Source: [Clostridium] citroniae WAL-17108 (GTDB lineage Bacteria > Bacillota > Clostridia > Lachnospirales > Lachnospiraceae). From it: a DNA stretch of 64,000 nt. Shown piece after piece: positions 42,864 through 51,285 of the stretch (positions within the stretch are counted from its first letter, which is position 1; every line of letters begins with the position of its first letter). The stretch lies in the NCBI RefSeq assembly GCF_000233455.1, contig NZ_JH376421.1, positions 124,001 to 188,000 of the forward strand, read 5' to 3'. The position numbers and the translations under genes are program-made. The notes under the pieces are model-generated. The model was given only the letters and a program-made list of their open reading frames with translations. It had not been told where the DNA came from and made no database searches.

Positions 42864-43021
42864 ACTTAGGTCCATTGTAAAGGGCCGTTTGTTCCCTGTT
42901 TCTTTCCTGCCAACTGATGACTCCCTGTCAGGGACGAGCGGGCGGAGCAAAGGCAAGGGGTGCTGTTCCCTGGTGCCGACAATGTGCTTAAGCCAACCCA
43001 TACTCCCCAACGGTTGTATTT

Positions 43022-43062
43022 TAGAAAAGATGCCATATATCCAATACTGAATACTGGCATCT
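43022..43062 (-). terminator. Probable terminator after the GMP synthase-like gene
   Basis: Perfect 8-bp arms AGATGCCA (43028-43035) / TGGCATCT (43055-43062), 19-nt loop, followed on the minus strand by UUUUCU. It lies in the 249-bp convergent gap, which otherwise holds only short GC-rich palindromes. Confidence 0.55.
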
Positions 43063-43112
43063 CACCTGTTAATAACATTGCTTAAAATAAAGGGGATAGG
43101 GACGATGAATAA

Positions 43113-44411
43113 TTATTCCCACTCAATCGTAGCCGTTGGCTTCGGACTCAAGTCATAACACACCCGGTTCACATTCTTTACTTCATTTAAGATCCTGTCC
43201 GTAATCTTCTGCAGAACCTCATAATCGATCCGCTCAATGCTGGCTGTCATGGCATCCACCGTGTTTACAGCCCGGATGATCACTGGATAATCAAAGCAGC
43301 GGGCATTGTCCCTTACGCCCACGGATTTAAAGTCGGGAACAATGGTAAAGTACTGCCATACCTTCTTGTCCAGGCCTGCATTTGCAAATTCCTCGCGAAG
43401 GATGGCATCAGATTCCCTGACTGCCTCAAGGCGTTCCCTTGTGATGGCCCCAAGGCAGCGCACGCCCAGTCCCGGTCCGGGGAATGGCTGACGGTATACC
43501 ATGGCATAGGGAAGTCCCAGTTCCAGGCCGCAGGCACGGACCTCGTCCTTAAACAGCTGGCGCAGCGGCTCTACCAGGGTAAAATCCAGGTCCTCGGGAA
43601 GGCCGCCCACATTGTGGTGGGACTTGACCACCTTGGCGGTCTTGGTTCCGCTCTCTACAATATCAGGGTAAATGGTCCCCTGTGCCAGGAAATCAATTCC
43701 CTCCAGTTTCCTGGCCTCCTCCTCAAACACGCGGATGAACTCGGCGCCAATGATCTTGCGCTTCTGTTCAGGGTCAGCTACTCCGTCCAGTTTTCCAAGG
43801 AAACGTTCTGTGGCATCCACATACACAAGGTTGGCCTCCATCTGATCCTTGAACACCTCGATCACGCTCTCAGATTCTCCTTTTCTCATCAGGCCATGAT
43901 TTACATGGACACAGGTGAGCTGCTTCCCAATGGCTTTGATCAGAAGAGCGGCCACAACAGAACTGTCCACCCCGCCCGAAAGCGCCAGGAGGACCTTCCT
44001 GTCTCCCACCTGCTGGCGGATCAGTTCCACCTGGTCAGATATGAAGTTTTTCATATTCCAGTTAGGCTGGGCGCCGCATGTGTCAAAGACAAAGGAGCGG
44101 AGCACCTGATCACCATTCTCATCCCAGCTGCCAATGGAACGTTCACAGGCCGCAGGCCCATGACCTGCCGCCATCACGGGATAGCCTGCCCCGTAAATCT
44201 CCGGCAGCACGTCAATAGCTGTTCCATCCACTATATTGTTAGGACCTCCATTGATGATGATACCCTTGACATTGGGCAGTGCCTTCAGTTCCTCTGCTGT
44301 AATATCGTGGGGATAAATCTCACTGTAAACTCCCATCTCCCTGATGTCTCTGGCCAGCTTGGTGTTCTCAGAGCTTCCCAGATCCAGAATCACTATCATA
44401 TCCTGTTTCAT
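43113..44411 (-). CDS. guaA: GMP synthase with degenerate, shortened glutaminase domain
   Basis: 432 residues, against about 510-520 for normal GuaA. The synthetase part is complete: PP-loop LSGGVDSS (residues 144-151), PFPGPGLGVRCLG, and a standard C-terminal dimerisation domain ending PTATIEWE. The N-terminal amidotransferase domain is reduced to about 120 residues. At the position of the nucleophile motif GICYGMQ the protein reads AAGHGPA, so Cys is replaced by Gly83. The segment that normally carries the catalytic His and Glu is missing before CGAQPNWNMKNFI. It should still make GMP from XMP and ATP, but only with free ammonia or a separate glutaminase. The reading frame is uninterrupted, so this is not a recent frameshift. 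Confidence 0.9.
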   Translation of the reverse strand: MKQDMIVILDLGSSENTKLARDIREMGVYSEIYPHDITAEELKALPNVKGIIINGGPNNIVDGTAIDVLPEIYGAGYPVMAAGHGPAACERSIGSWDENGDQVLRSFVFDTCGAQPNWNMKNFISDQVELIRQQVGDRKVLLALSGGVDSSVVAALLIKAIGKQLTCVHVNHGLMRKGESESVIEVFKDQMEANLVYVDATERFLGKLDGVADPEQKRKIIGAEFIRVFEEEARKLEGIDFLAQGTIYPDIVESGTKTAKVVKSHHNVGGLPEDLDFTLVEPLRQLFKDEVRACGLELGLPYAMVYRQPFPGPGLGVRCLGAITRERLEAVRESDAILREEFANAGLDKKVWQYFTIVPDFKSVGVRDNARCFDYPVIIRAVNTVDAMTASIERIDYEVLQKITDRILNEVKNVNRVCYDLSPKPTATIEWE

Positions 44412-44573
44412 CTTTTGCCTCCTAATGGTATTTTATAGAATAGAGCGTTGTTTCCTACATTATACTATGCACAGGCCTGGGACACAAGCAGGAATGTCCC
44501 TGCTGCGCGCACAAAAAGCGCCCTGCCTTTTAACCGGCAGGACGCCCTGTACTGCGTCTTAAACCATATTAAA

Positions 44574-45179
44574 CTATATCTTATCTTCTTCGCCCAGGTA
44601 AGCCAGAACAGCTTTAAGGCATCCATCCACTCCAACCGGACCGCTGTCCAGGCACAGATGGTAATTCTGGGCACGTCCCCAGGTGTTGCCCGTGTAATAC
44701 TGGTAATATTCCTTGCGCTTTCGGTCCACCTCACGGATCCGGCGTTCCATCTCTTTCCCGTCTGATTCCGCCTCTGATTCCAGTTCCAGCATCCTCTTGA
44801 TCCTGTCCTTCATCTTGGCATAGATGAACAGGTTCAGGCTGTCCGTAAGGATCATATCCGCACAGCGTCCCACAATGATGCAGGGACCATGGGAAGCCAG
44901 CCTTCTGATCACATTGGACTGGGCCACAAATATCTGGTCCGACATGGGAATCTGATACACATCTGAAAATGCATGGTAGTACTGTCTGTCCAGGGGATCA
45001 TACACCACGATATGCTCGTCATAGTGGCGGAATGCTTCCTCCGCAATGTTGATATCGTCTGCTGCCATGGAAATCAGTTCCTTGTCATAAAAGGGAATCC
45101 CCAGCTTATCCGCCAGCTTTACTCCCAATTCACGGCCTCCGCTTCCAAATTCACGGCTTATTGTAATAACCTTATCCAT
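44574..45179 (-). CDS. Cytidylate kinase-like P-loop protein
   Basis: 201 residues of the cytidylate kinase-like (AAA_33/Cmk2) family. The N-terminal loop ISREFGSGGRELG replaces a classical Walker A; YDKELI, the Arg-rich IVGRCADMIL and the lid-like RIREVDRKRKEYYQYYTGN follow. Clostridial members of this family are common and mostly uncharacterised; they are distinct from true Cmk. The ATG at 45179 is preferred because the family starts with the strand MDKVITISREFGSG; upstream in-frame codons to 45230 have no family match. Neighbours are the GMP synthase-like gene downstream and the P-type ATPase gene convergently spaced upstream on the same strand. Confidence 0.85.
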   Translation of the reverse strand: MDKVITISREFGSGGRELGVKLADKLGIPFYDKELISMAADDINIAEEAFRHYDEHIVVYDPLDRQYYHAFSDVYQIPMSDQIFVAQSNVIRRLASHGPCIIVGRCADMILTDSLNLFIYAKMKDRIKRMLELESEAESDGKEMERRIREVDRKRKEYYQYYTGNTWGRAQNYHLCLDSGPVGVDGCLKAVLAYLGEEDKI

Positions 45180-45268
45180 AAAGCACCGCCCCTTTCTCCT
45201 GCTGGTCTGCAGCGCCCGAACTTCCGGCACTGCGTTTGCCTATGTGGACATTATATCACATATACCGG

Positions 45269-47878
45269 TTAATTCCTATGGCTAAAATCTCTTAAGATTT
45301 TCGATACCTGGATGATCACGGTAGGGATCACAGCCAGCAGGCATACCTCTCCCATTTGTGCGGATGACAGCGGTGTGACTGAGAACAGTTTCTGTAGAAA
45401 CGGTACGAACATTACAAGCCCCAGCAGACAGACACCGGCTGCAAACGCTCCCAGGCTGTACCAGTTGCTGGAAAAGCCCAGCCTGAAGATATTGTGTTTG
45501 CTTCTGCAGTTAAATCCGTGGAACAGACGCGCCAGGGTCAGGGTGGAGAATGCCATGGTACTGGCAATTCCCGTATCCCCGCCGGAAAGTCCCATATGGA
45601 AAGCGATCATGGTACAGACTGCAATGATTCCGCCCTGTGTCAGGATCGTGATCATAAAGTCCTTTGTAAGGATGCCGGTTTTTGGATTTCTGGGTGCCTC
45701 TGCCAGCAGATCCTTCTCAGCCGGTTCCATACCGATGGCAATGGCGGGCAGTGAGTCTGTCAACAGGTTGATAAACAGCAGGTGGACCGGTGCAAAGGGC
45801 ACGGGCAATGCTGCCAGTGAGGTGTACAAAACGGACAGGATGCCTGCCATGTTGCCTGACAGCAGGAACTTGATGGCGTTCTTAATATTGCGGTACACGT
45901 TACGTCCATTTGCCACGGCCTTGATGATAGTGGCAAAATTGTCATCAGTCAGGATCATGGCAGCCGCATCTTTGGAAACTTCCGTTCCTGTGATGCCCAT
46001 GGCAACGCCGATATCCGCCTTTTTCAGTGCGGGCGCATCATTGACCCCATCGCCTGTCATGGCTGTAATGGATCCTCTTCTCTGCCATGCATCCACAATA
46101 CGGATCTTATTTTCAGGTGAAACCCTGGCATACACGGAAATACTGGTAATGCTCCGGTCTAACTCCTCCTCTGTCATGGCATCCAGTTCACGGCCTGTCA
46201 TGGCAATATCGCCGTCCTCAAATATGCCGATCTGCTTTGCAATGGCCGTGGCCGTTATCTTGTGGTCTCCGGTTATCATCACAGGCTTGATACCGGCTCT
46301 TTTGGCGTCAGCAACCGCTGCCTTGGATTCTTCCCTTGGAGGATCCATCATGGAGATCAGGCCCAGGAAAATGAAGTCATTTTCATTGTCCAGGGACAGG
46401 GTATAATTTTCAGGAACTTCCTTATAACCAAAAGCCAGCACCCGAAGGCCTTCCTGGGAAAATTCCAGGTTTTTCTGCAGGATGGCATCCTTATCCTCCT
46501 GGGTAATGTCCCTGACCCCGGATTCCATGCGGATCTTGACGGTCCGGTCCAAAAGCACATCCAGGGCACCCTTTGTAAGTACGGTTGGAATGTTGTGAAG
46601 CTCATATTTAGTACTCATCAGCTTTCTGTCGGAGTCAAAGGGAATCTCCTCCAGACGGGGCATCAGTTCCCGAAGCAGGTTTTCATCCACCGTGGCTTTG
46701 CGGCCCATTTCCACAAGGGCAAACTCCGTGGGATCGCCAATCCCCTTGCCGTCCACAATGGAGGAATCGTTGGTAAGGATCGCATCATAAAGCAAGTAGC
46801 GGTGAAGCTGGTTGCGCAGATTCAGCTGGTTTATGGAAATGATCTCCTGGTTAATATAAATGTTCTGTACAGTCATCTTGTTCTGAGTCAGCGTCCCTGT
46901 CTTATCAGAGCAGATGACCGATACACAGCCCAAGCTCTCCACTGCCTTCAGTTCCTTGATGATGGCGTGTTCCTTTGCCATTTTCTGAGTTCCCATGGCC
47001 TGCACAATGGTGACAATAGAGCTCAGGGCCTCCGGAATGGCAGCCACTGCAAGGGCCACTGCAAACATCAGGGAATCCAGAACAGGCATATCACGGTACA
47101 GGCTCAGCAGGAATACCAGGCCGCAGATGACCATAATGCCCATGGCCAGACGGCTTCCAAACTGGTCCAGACTGATCTGAAGGGGTGTTTTCTTTTCCTT
47201 GGTTGCATTCATAAGAGCCGCGATCTTTCCGATTTCCGTCCCCATGCCGGTGGAGGTTACAAGAACCACCGCCCTTCCGTAGGTTACAAGACCGCTGGAA
47301 TACACCATATTGGCGCGGTCGGCCAGGGCACAGTCATCATGGATCAGCCCATCGCTTTTATCTACATTGGTGGACTCACCGGTAAGGGAACTTTCATTCA
47401 CCTGAAGGGAATAATTTTCCAGGACCCTGCCGTCCGCCACCACCAGATCGCCTGCCTCCAGGTACAGGATATCACCGGGAACCACCTGGGCGGAAGGGAT
47501 CTCAATCTTTTGCCCGTCCCTTAGTACCTTTGCGTTGGGGGATGACAGGGATTTAAGGCTGTCCAGTGACTTTTCCGCTTTTGCATGCTGCACGGTTCCC
47601 AGGATCGCGTTAAGTACAATGACTGCAATGATGACAATGGTGCTCTCCACATTGCCGGACACCATGGAAATAAGAGCGGCAATGATCAGGATCACCACCA
47701 GCAGGTCGCAAAACTGCTCAAAAAATACCTGAAGGGTGCTTTTTCGCTTTCCCTCCTCCAGGACATTTTCCCCGTATTCAACCAGGCGCTTTTTCGCCTC
47801 CTCACCGGACAGTCCATGTCCCGTGACATGAAACTGCTGCAGCAACTCTTCTTTTGTTTGTTGATAAAATTCTTTCAT
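45269..47878 (-). CDS. Calcium-type P-type ATPase (PMCA/SERCA-like)
   Basis: 869-residue cation pump. It has the N-terminal cation-ATPase domain, phosphorylation loop Asp325 in CSDKTGTLT, actuator motif LTGESTNV, nucleotide-binding KGALDVLL and hinge MTGDGVNDAPALKKADIG. About ten helices are expected; helix 4 carries PEAL (AIPEALSSI) typical of Ca2+ binding, and helix 6 has NLLTDSLPA. It uses ATP to expel Ca2+ (possibly Mn2+) from the cytoplasm. AAGGAGGAG precedes the ATG at 47878. Confidence 0.94.
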   Translation of the reverse strand: MKEFYQQTKEELLQQFHVTGHGLSGEEAKKRLVEYGENVLEEGKRKSTLQVFFEQFCDLLVVILIIAALISMVSGNVESTIVIIAVIVLNAILGTVQHAKAEKSLDSLKSLSSPNAKVLRDGQKIEIPSAQVVPGDILYLEAGDLVVADGRVLENYSLQVNESSLTGESTNVDKSDGLIHDDCALADRANMVYSSGLVTYGRAVVLVTSTGMGTEIGKIAALMNATKEKKTPLQISLDQFGSRLAMGIMVICGLVFLLSLYRDMPVLDSLMFAVALAVAAIPEALSSIVTIVQAMGTQKMAKEHAIIKELKAVESLGCVSVICSDKTGTLTQNKMTVQNIYINQEIISINQLNLRNQLHRYLLYDAILTNDSSIVDGKGIGDPTEFALVEMGRKATVDENLLRELMPRLEEIPFDSDRKLMSTKYELHNIPTVLTKGALDVLLDRTVKIRMESGVRDITQEDKDAILQKNLEFSQEGLRVLAFGYKEVPENYTLSLDNENDFIFLGLISMMDPPREESKAAVADAKRAGIKPVMITGDHKITATAIAKQIGIFEDGDIAMTGRELDAMTEEELDRSITSISVYARVSPENKIRIVDAWQRRGSITAMTGDGVNDAPALKKADIGVAMGITGTEVSKDAAAMILTDDNFATIIKAVANGRNVYRNIKNAIKFLLSGNMAGILSVLYTSLAALPVPFAPVHLLFINLLTDSLPAIAIGMEPAEKDLLAEAPRNPKTGILTKDFMITILTQGGIIAVCTMIAFHMGLSGGDTGIASTMAFSTLTLARLFHGFNCRSKHNIFRLGFSSNWYSLGAFAAGVCLLGLVMFVPFLQKLFSVTPLSSAQMGEVCLLAVIPTVIIQVSKILRDFSHRN

Positions 47879-48187
47879 ATGCTCTCCTCCTTGATCAGTC
47901 CATCTTCTGCGCCAGCAACCGTCTTTTTAGTGTCAGCATTAAAAAAGACTTCCATGAATGGCTTGCCAGAATATGTAAATATCTGCAAACCACACATAAA
48001 AGTCTTGTAACCATGACGGTATATATTGCCAGATTCCTTACGAATCGAGTATGTTGACAATATATCTAAACTACTCCCTTTCGAGCTGTGTCGCAATGCT
48101 TATGAAGTTTTAATGAGTTTATCCCTTTTTTCTCAACTTGTCAAGGGGAAATCCGTGATTTCATAGAACTTTAACTATTTTAACTAT
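47879..48187. other. Intergenic gap upstream of the P-type ATPase gene
   Basis: 309 bp with no supported gene. It contains a palindrome-poor AT-rich stretch with three short TTTAACTA-like direct repeats near 48170-48195 and the presumed promoter of the pump gene. A short minus-strand reading frame ends in an ATGA overlap with the pump start, but I see no ribosome site for it. Confidence 0.5.
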
Positions 48188-48799
48188 TTAACTATTTCCC
48201 CCTGACACAAAAAGATCATTTTCCCCTAGTCTCCATATATTTTCTTCGCAGATCACCAGGTCCACATCCTGGTCATGGTCCTCCACAGGAATATCATCCC
48301 TCATAATCTGTCTCCTGCATATAACAGCCTTCAGGCCTGTCACATGTTCCAGGTACCGGTCATAGTATCCGCCGCCGTAACCCAAGCGCTTTCCACTGCT
48401 GCTGCAGGACAGGCAGGGTATGATGGCCAGGTCCACCTTCTCCGGCCCGAGACAGGGAGCATATTCGTCCGGCTCCATAATCCCGTAAAACCCAACCCTG
48501 AGATCTGACAGGGACTGGATCAGGCGTGCATCCATGATGCCTTTGGACCTGCATTTTGGCACAGCCACTTGTTTGCCCAGGCTTAGGGCATGGTTTATGA
48601 TGGGGGCCGTGTCGATCTCCCCCTTGGTGCCCACAAAACAGAAAATAGCCTTCCCCTGTTTGTATGCCTCCAGTTCTGTCACCTGTTTAAAAATGTCCCG
48701 GTCCGCCTGTATACAGTATTCAGGATCCAAACTTTCTATCTTTGCCCTGATTTCTTTTCGCAGGATCTTTTTCAGTTCCTTTGCATCACAGCGTTCCAT
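48188..48799 (-). CDS. 5-formyltetrahydrofolate cyclo-ligase
   Basis: 203 residues. It converts 5-formyl-THF to 5,10-methenyl-THF with ATP. The glycine-rich signature GKRLGYGGGYYDRYL, the N-terminal KKILRKEIRAKIESL helix and FVGTKGEIDT are typical. The ATG at 48799 lies 9 bp after GGAGG; an in-frame start further upstream is less well placed. Co-directional with the ArsC-like gene upstream, about 100 bp away. Confidence 0.93.
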   Translation of the reverse strand: MERCDAKELKKILRKEIRAKIESLDPEYCIQADRDIFKQVTELEAYKQGKAIFCFVGTKGEIDTAPIINHALSLGKQVAVPKCRSKGIMDARLIQSLSDLRVGFYGIMEPDEYAPCLGPEKVDLAIIPCLSCSSSGKRLGYGGGYYDRYLEHVTGLKAVICRRQIMRDDIPVEDHDQDVDLVICEENIWRLGENDLFVSGGNS

Positions 48800-48901
48800 T
48801 TTCCCATACCTCCGCCTCACATCCCGATATTGCGAACCATCATCCTGTTGGCATCACTTTCCAAAACCGTCTCCCAGCATTGTACATTTCTTATATACGC
48901 C

Positions 48902-49243
48902 CTATTCCCAGGTTTTCCATATCTCCGGGTGATATCCCACCGTAGCCTGGGATGCGTTTCTCACAATGGGGGTTTTCAACACCTTCTGGTTCTCAAACAC
49001 CTTCTCTTCCCTGTCTTCCTGGGCAATGTACTGTATCAAAGCCAGCAGATCCCGGTCCCTGCATGCCTGGTCGATCATGTTCTCCAGGCCGCCCACCGCC
49101 TGCTTCACACGGGTAAATTCTCCCCTGCTCATCTCTTTCTCATTCAGGTTTATGGACTGGAATCTAATCCCTCGCTCTTTAAAATACCGCTCCGCCTTCT
49201 TTGTTTCAAAGCACTTGCTTCTTCCAAATATCTGTATATTCAT
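48902..49243 (-). CDS. ArsC/Spx-family thioredoxin-fold protein
   Basis: 113 residues with the ArsC-like fold: N-terminal strand NIQIFGRSKCFETKKAERYF with the single active-site Cys11, and a cis-Pro type segment KTPIVRNASQATVGY. It lacks the CxxC of Spx redox switches, so it is closer to YffB/ArsC-like reductases of unknown substrate than to a global regulator. It lies between the folate enzyme and the RsmH homologue on the same strand. Confidence 0.85.
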   Translation of the reverse strand: MNIQIFGRSKCFETKKAERYFKERGIRFQSINLNEKEMSRGEFTRVKQAVGGLENMIDQACRDRDLLALIQYIAQEDREEKVFENQKVLKTPIVRNASQATVGYHPEIWKTWE

Positions 49244-49355
49244 GGCTGTGTCTCCCTGTTCCTGTCATATATGTTCCGATTCATATATGCCCTGTTTCAC
49301 TTGTTCCGTTTTATTATACCAAAAGCAGGCGTACCCGGCAAATGACGGGGACCTT

Positions 49356-50465
49356 CTACGCCTTCACAGCCCATCTCATCTTTGTTGACCTGGCGCGGCT
49401 GTTGATGCCGCACTCCTCCGCGGAAGGACGCACCACATCTGAGGCGATCTCGCTGTAGATCCCCGCCTTGTGCAGCTGCTTAAAAGATTTCTTAACAATT
49501 CTGTCCTCCCCGGAATGAAAGGTGAGAATGGCAACACGTCCCCCCGGTGCCAGGACATCCGGCAGTTTTTCCAGAAACTGGTATAAAACCTCAAATTCGC
49601 TGTTGATGTCAATACGCAGGGCCTGGAACGTTCTCTGGCAGGATTTCTTAACAGCCTCTTTCCGGTCCGCCTCAGGGATAAAGGAAAGGGCAGTCTCAAT
49701 GACCTCCCTCAGCCTGGTGGTAGTGGTTATCTCATTTCCCCTTTTGATCTCATTCACAATAGCCTTTGCAATCTCCTCCGCGTAGGGTTCATCTGAATTC
49801 TCAATTAACATTCCCTGAAGCTCCTCACGTGAAATGGTCATGAGGCGCTGGGATGCTGGGATCCCTTTTTCAGAGTCCAGGCGCAGGTCCAACGGCCCGT
49901 CCTTTTTAAAAGAAAATCCTCTCTCCGGGTTATCGATCTGCATGGATGAAACGCCCAGGTCCGCCAATATAAAATCAAAGGGTCCCGCCTCCGCGGCCAC
50001 CTGGTCAATATGGGCAAAGTTCAGCTGCCTGACGGTAAGGATCTCCGGCCCATATCCCAGCTTGAAAAGGCGCTCTCTGGTTTTGGCCATCTCGATGGTA
50101 TCCACATCCAGGGCGTACAGATGCCCCTTTGACTGCAGGCACTTTAACATTTCCTGGGTATGCCCGCCGTATCCCAGAGTGGCGTCCAAGCCTTTCTGTC
50201 CCGGCTGGATCTGAAGAAACTCCAGTATCTCCTTTACCATGATGGAAATGTGCATACCTACGGGAGTACTCCCCTTACTGATCACCTTTGCCACTGTCTC
50301 CGGATATTTTTCCGGCTGCAGTTCTTTGTATTTCTCATTATATTTCTTTGGATGGGTGCCTTTATAGCGGACCCGCCTCTTATGTCCCTGCTCCTGGTAT
50401 CCCTGCTTTTGATTCTCCTGCTTTTGGTTCTCCTGCTTTTGATTCTCCTGCCCTTGATGTTCCAC
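49356..50465 (-). CDS. RsmH-family 16S rRNA (cytosine-N4) methyltransferase with repeat-built N-terminal extension
   Basis: 369 residues from a GTG start at 50465, chosen because AGGAGG lies 5 bp upstream; a longer frame to 50513 has no ribosome site. The first about 25 residues are Gln/Glu/Asn-rich repeats (QENQK) encoded by 15-bp units. Then comes a basic segment (KRRVRYKGTHPKKY) and the RsmH fold: GLDATLGYGGHT (SAM motif I), LADLGVSSMQIDNPERGFSF and ILTFHSGEDRIVK. True RsmH methylates C1402 of 16S rRNA and normally sits between mraZ and ftsL; here no division genes are nearby, so this may be a paralogue with another target. Confidence 0.85.
   Translation of the reverse strand: MEHQGQENQKQENQKQENQKQGYQEQGHKRRVRYKGTHPKKYNEKYKELQPEKYPETVAKVISKGSTPVGMHISIMVKEILEFLQIQPGQKGLDATLGYGGHTQEMLKCLQSKGHLYALDVDTIEMAKTRERLFKLGYGPEILTVRQLNFAHIDQVAAEAGPFDFILADLGVSSMQIDNPERGFSFKKDGPLDLRLDSEKGIPASQRLMTISREELQGMLIENSDEPYAEEIAKAIVNEIKRGNEITTTTRLREVIETALSFIPEADRKEAVKKSCQRTFQALRIDINSEFEVLYQFLEKLPDVLAPGGRVAILTFHSGEDRIVKKSFKQLHKAGIYSEIASDVVRPSAEECGINSRARSTKMRWAVKA
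50388..50462. repeat. 15-bp in-frame tandem repeat in the RsmH-homologue 5' end
   Basis: Units at 50403, 50418 and 50433 read CTGCTTTTGATTCTC (the middle one with one change), flanked by degenerate units at 50388 and 50448. On the minus strand each unit encodes five residues of the QENQK type, so copy-number changes keep the frame. Confidence 0.9.
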
Positions 50466-50532
50466 AATTTCCTCCTGATCATGGTTATGTACTCTCTGAT
50501 TCCGAGAGTACACCGTTGTAATTCTCTGTCTG

Positions 50533-51144
50533 CTATTTCCCGGTTGCCTTTTGGATCAGCCTGGCGATCCCATCCTCCGGGTAGGACAAAAGGAGTCCAA
50601 ATTCCACGGCCAGTTCATAACGCGCCTGTGCCGTGTACCCATTATCCCTGATAAGGCATCTCTGCCTTTCCTTTAATGCCATATACTGTTCCAATACATC
50701 CTCTGTTCGGAAGAACAGGTAATTAAACTTGTCCTTATTCGCCCGTTCCGGGAACAGGTCTGTTATCAATGCCTGGTCCTCGGGGTAATACCTGATCCCA
50801 TACTCGGTGCAGAGCCTTTGCACCTGGCCAAGATAGGAATCGCGCTCCGCCCTTGTATCACAGGGGTGGCTCATGGCAAGCTTCTTAAGTCCGCTGGACA
50901 CCATTTCGCAGAAACAATCCATCACGCCCACCTCATAGGAGTAGGCGTCAATGGGATGTGGGGACTGTCCCTCATCCTTCAGCACTTCATATTCATCCCT
51001 GTCCAGGGACAGAGGGATTCCCGACACACTGGTCACATTCACTCCGCCATACCAGGTGCTGTCCACGGTAAAAATATCACCGGGCTGGTATTCCATGGAG
51101 TATTCATCATTCTTTTTAATAATGCGGATCTTCTGTTTATCCAT
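50533..51144 (-). CDS. Conserved-looking hypothetical protein
   Basis: 203 residues, soluble, no signal or membrane segment. I do not recognise the family. Visible features are an N-terminal beta-rich part (YSMEYQPGDIFTVDSTWYGG) that could be a small SH3-like or beta-barrel module, and an acidic, aromatic-rich helical C-terminal half (LEQYMALKERQRCLIRDNGY, then YELAVEFGLLLSYPEDG). The ATG at 51144 has AGGAG 8 bp upstream. It lies directly upstream of the RsmH homologue on the same strand and is divergent from the ABC-F gene, with 141 bp between the starts. A ribosome- or RNA-related role is only a guess from location. Confidence 0.7.
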   Translation of the reverse strand: MDKQKIRIIKKNDEYSMEYQPGDIFTVDSTWYGGVNVTSVSGIPLSLDRDEYEVLKDEGQSPHPIDAYSYEVGVMDCFCEMVSSGLKKLAMSHPCDTRAERDSYLGQVQRLCTEYGIRYYPEDQALITDLFPERANKDKFNYLFFRTEDVLEQYMALKERQRCLIRDNGYTAQARYELAVEFGLLLSYPEDGIARLIQKATGK

Positions 51145-51285
51145 CCTGTCAGCTCCTGATCTCATTCTTTGCCTATGAGTATAACACAGGGAAGATAAAA
51201 TGATAAGGGTATTTCCGTTTTAAGCTTGTCAGAATCCCCAATGTCATGTAGAATAATACCATTAATCAAAGGAGTTTTAAGACAA

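Noticed and set aside
45312..47524. Long open frames on the plus strand opposite the P-type ATPase gene (364 and 420 codons)
   Set aside because: They are antisense shadows: no ribosome sites, no recognisable motifs, and codon content that mirrors a well-supported gene.
47875..48096. 73-codon minus-strand frame ending in ATGA overlap with the P-type ATPase start
   Set aside because: The only starts are a TTG and an internal ATG, neither with a ribosome site. The overlap is explained by the purine-rich ribosome site of the pump gene.
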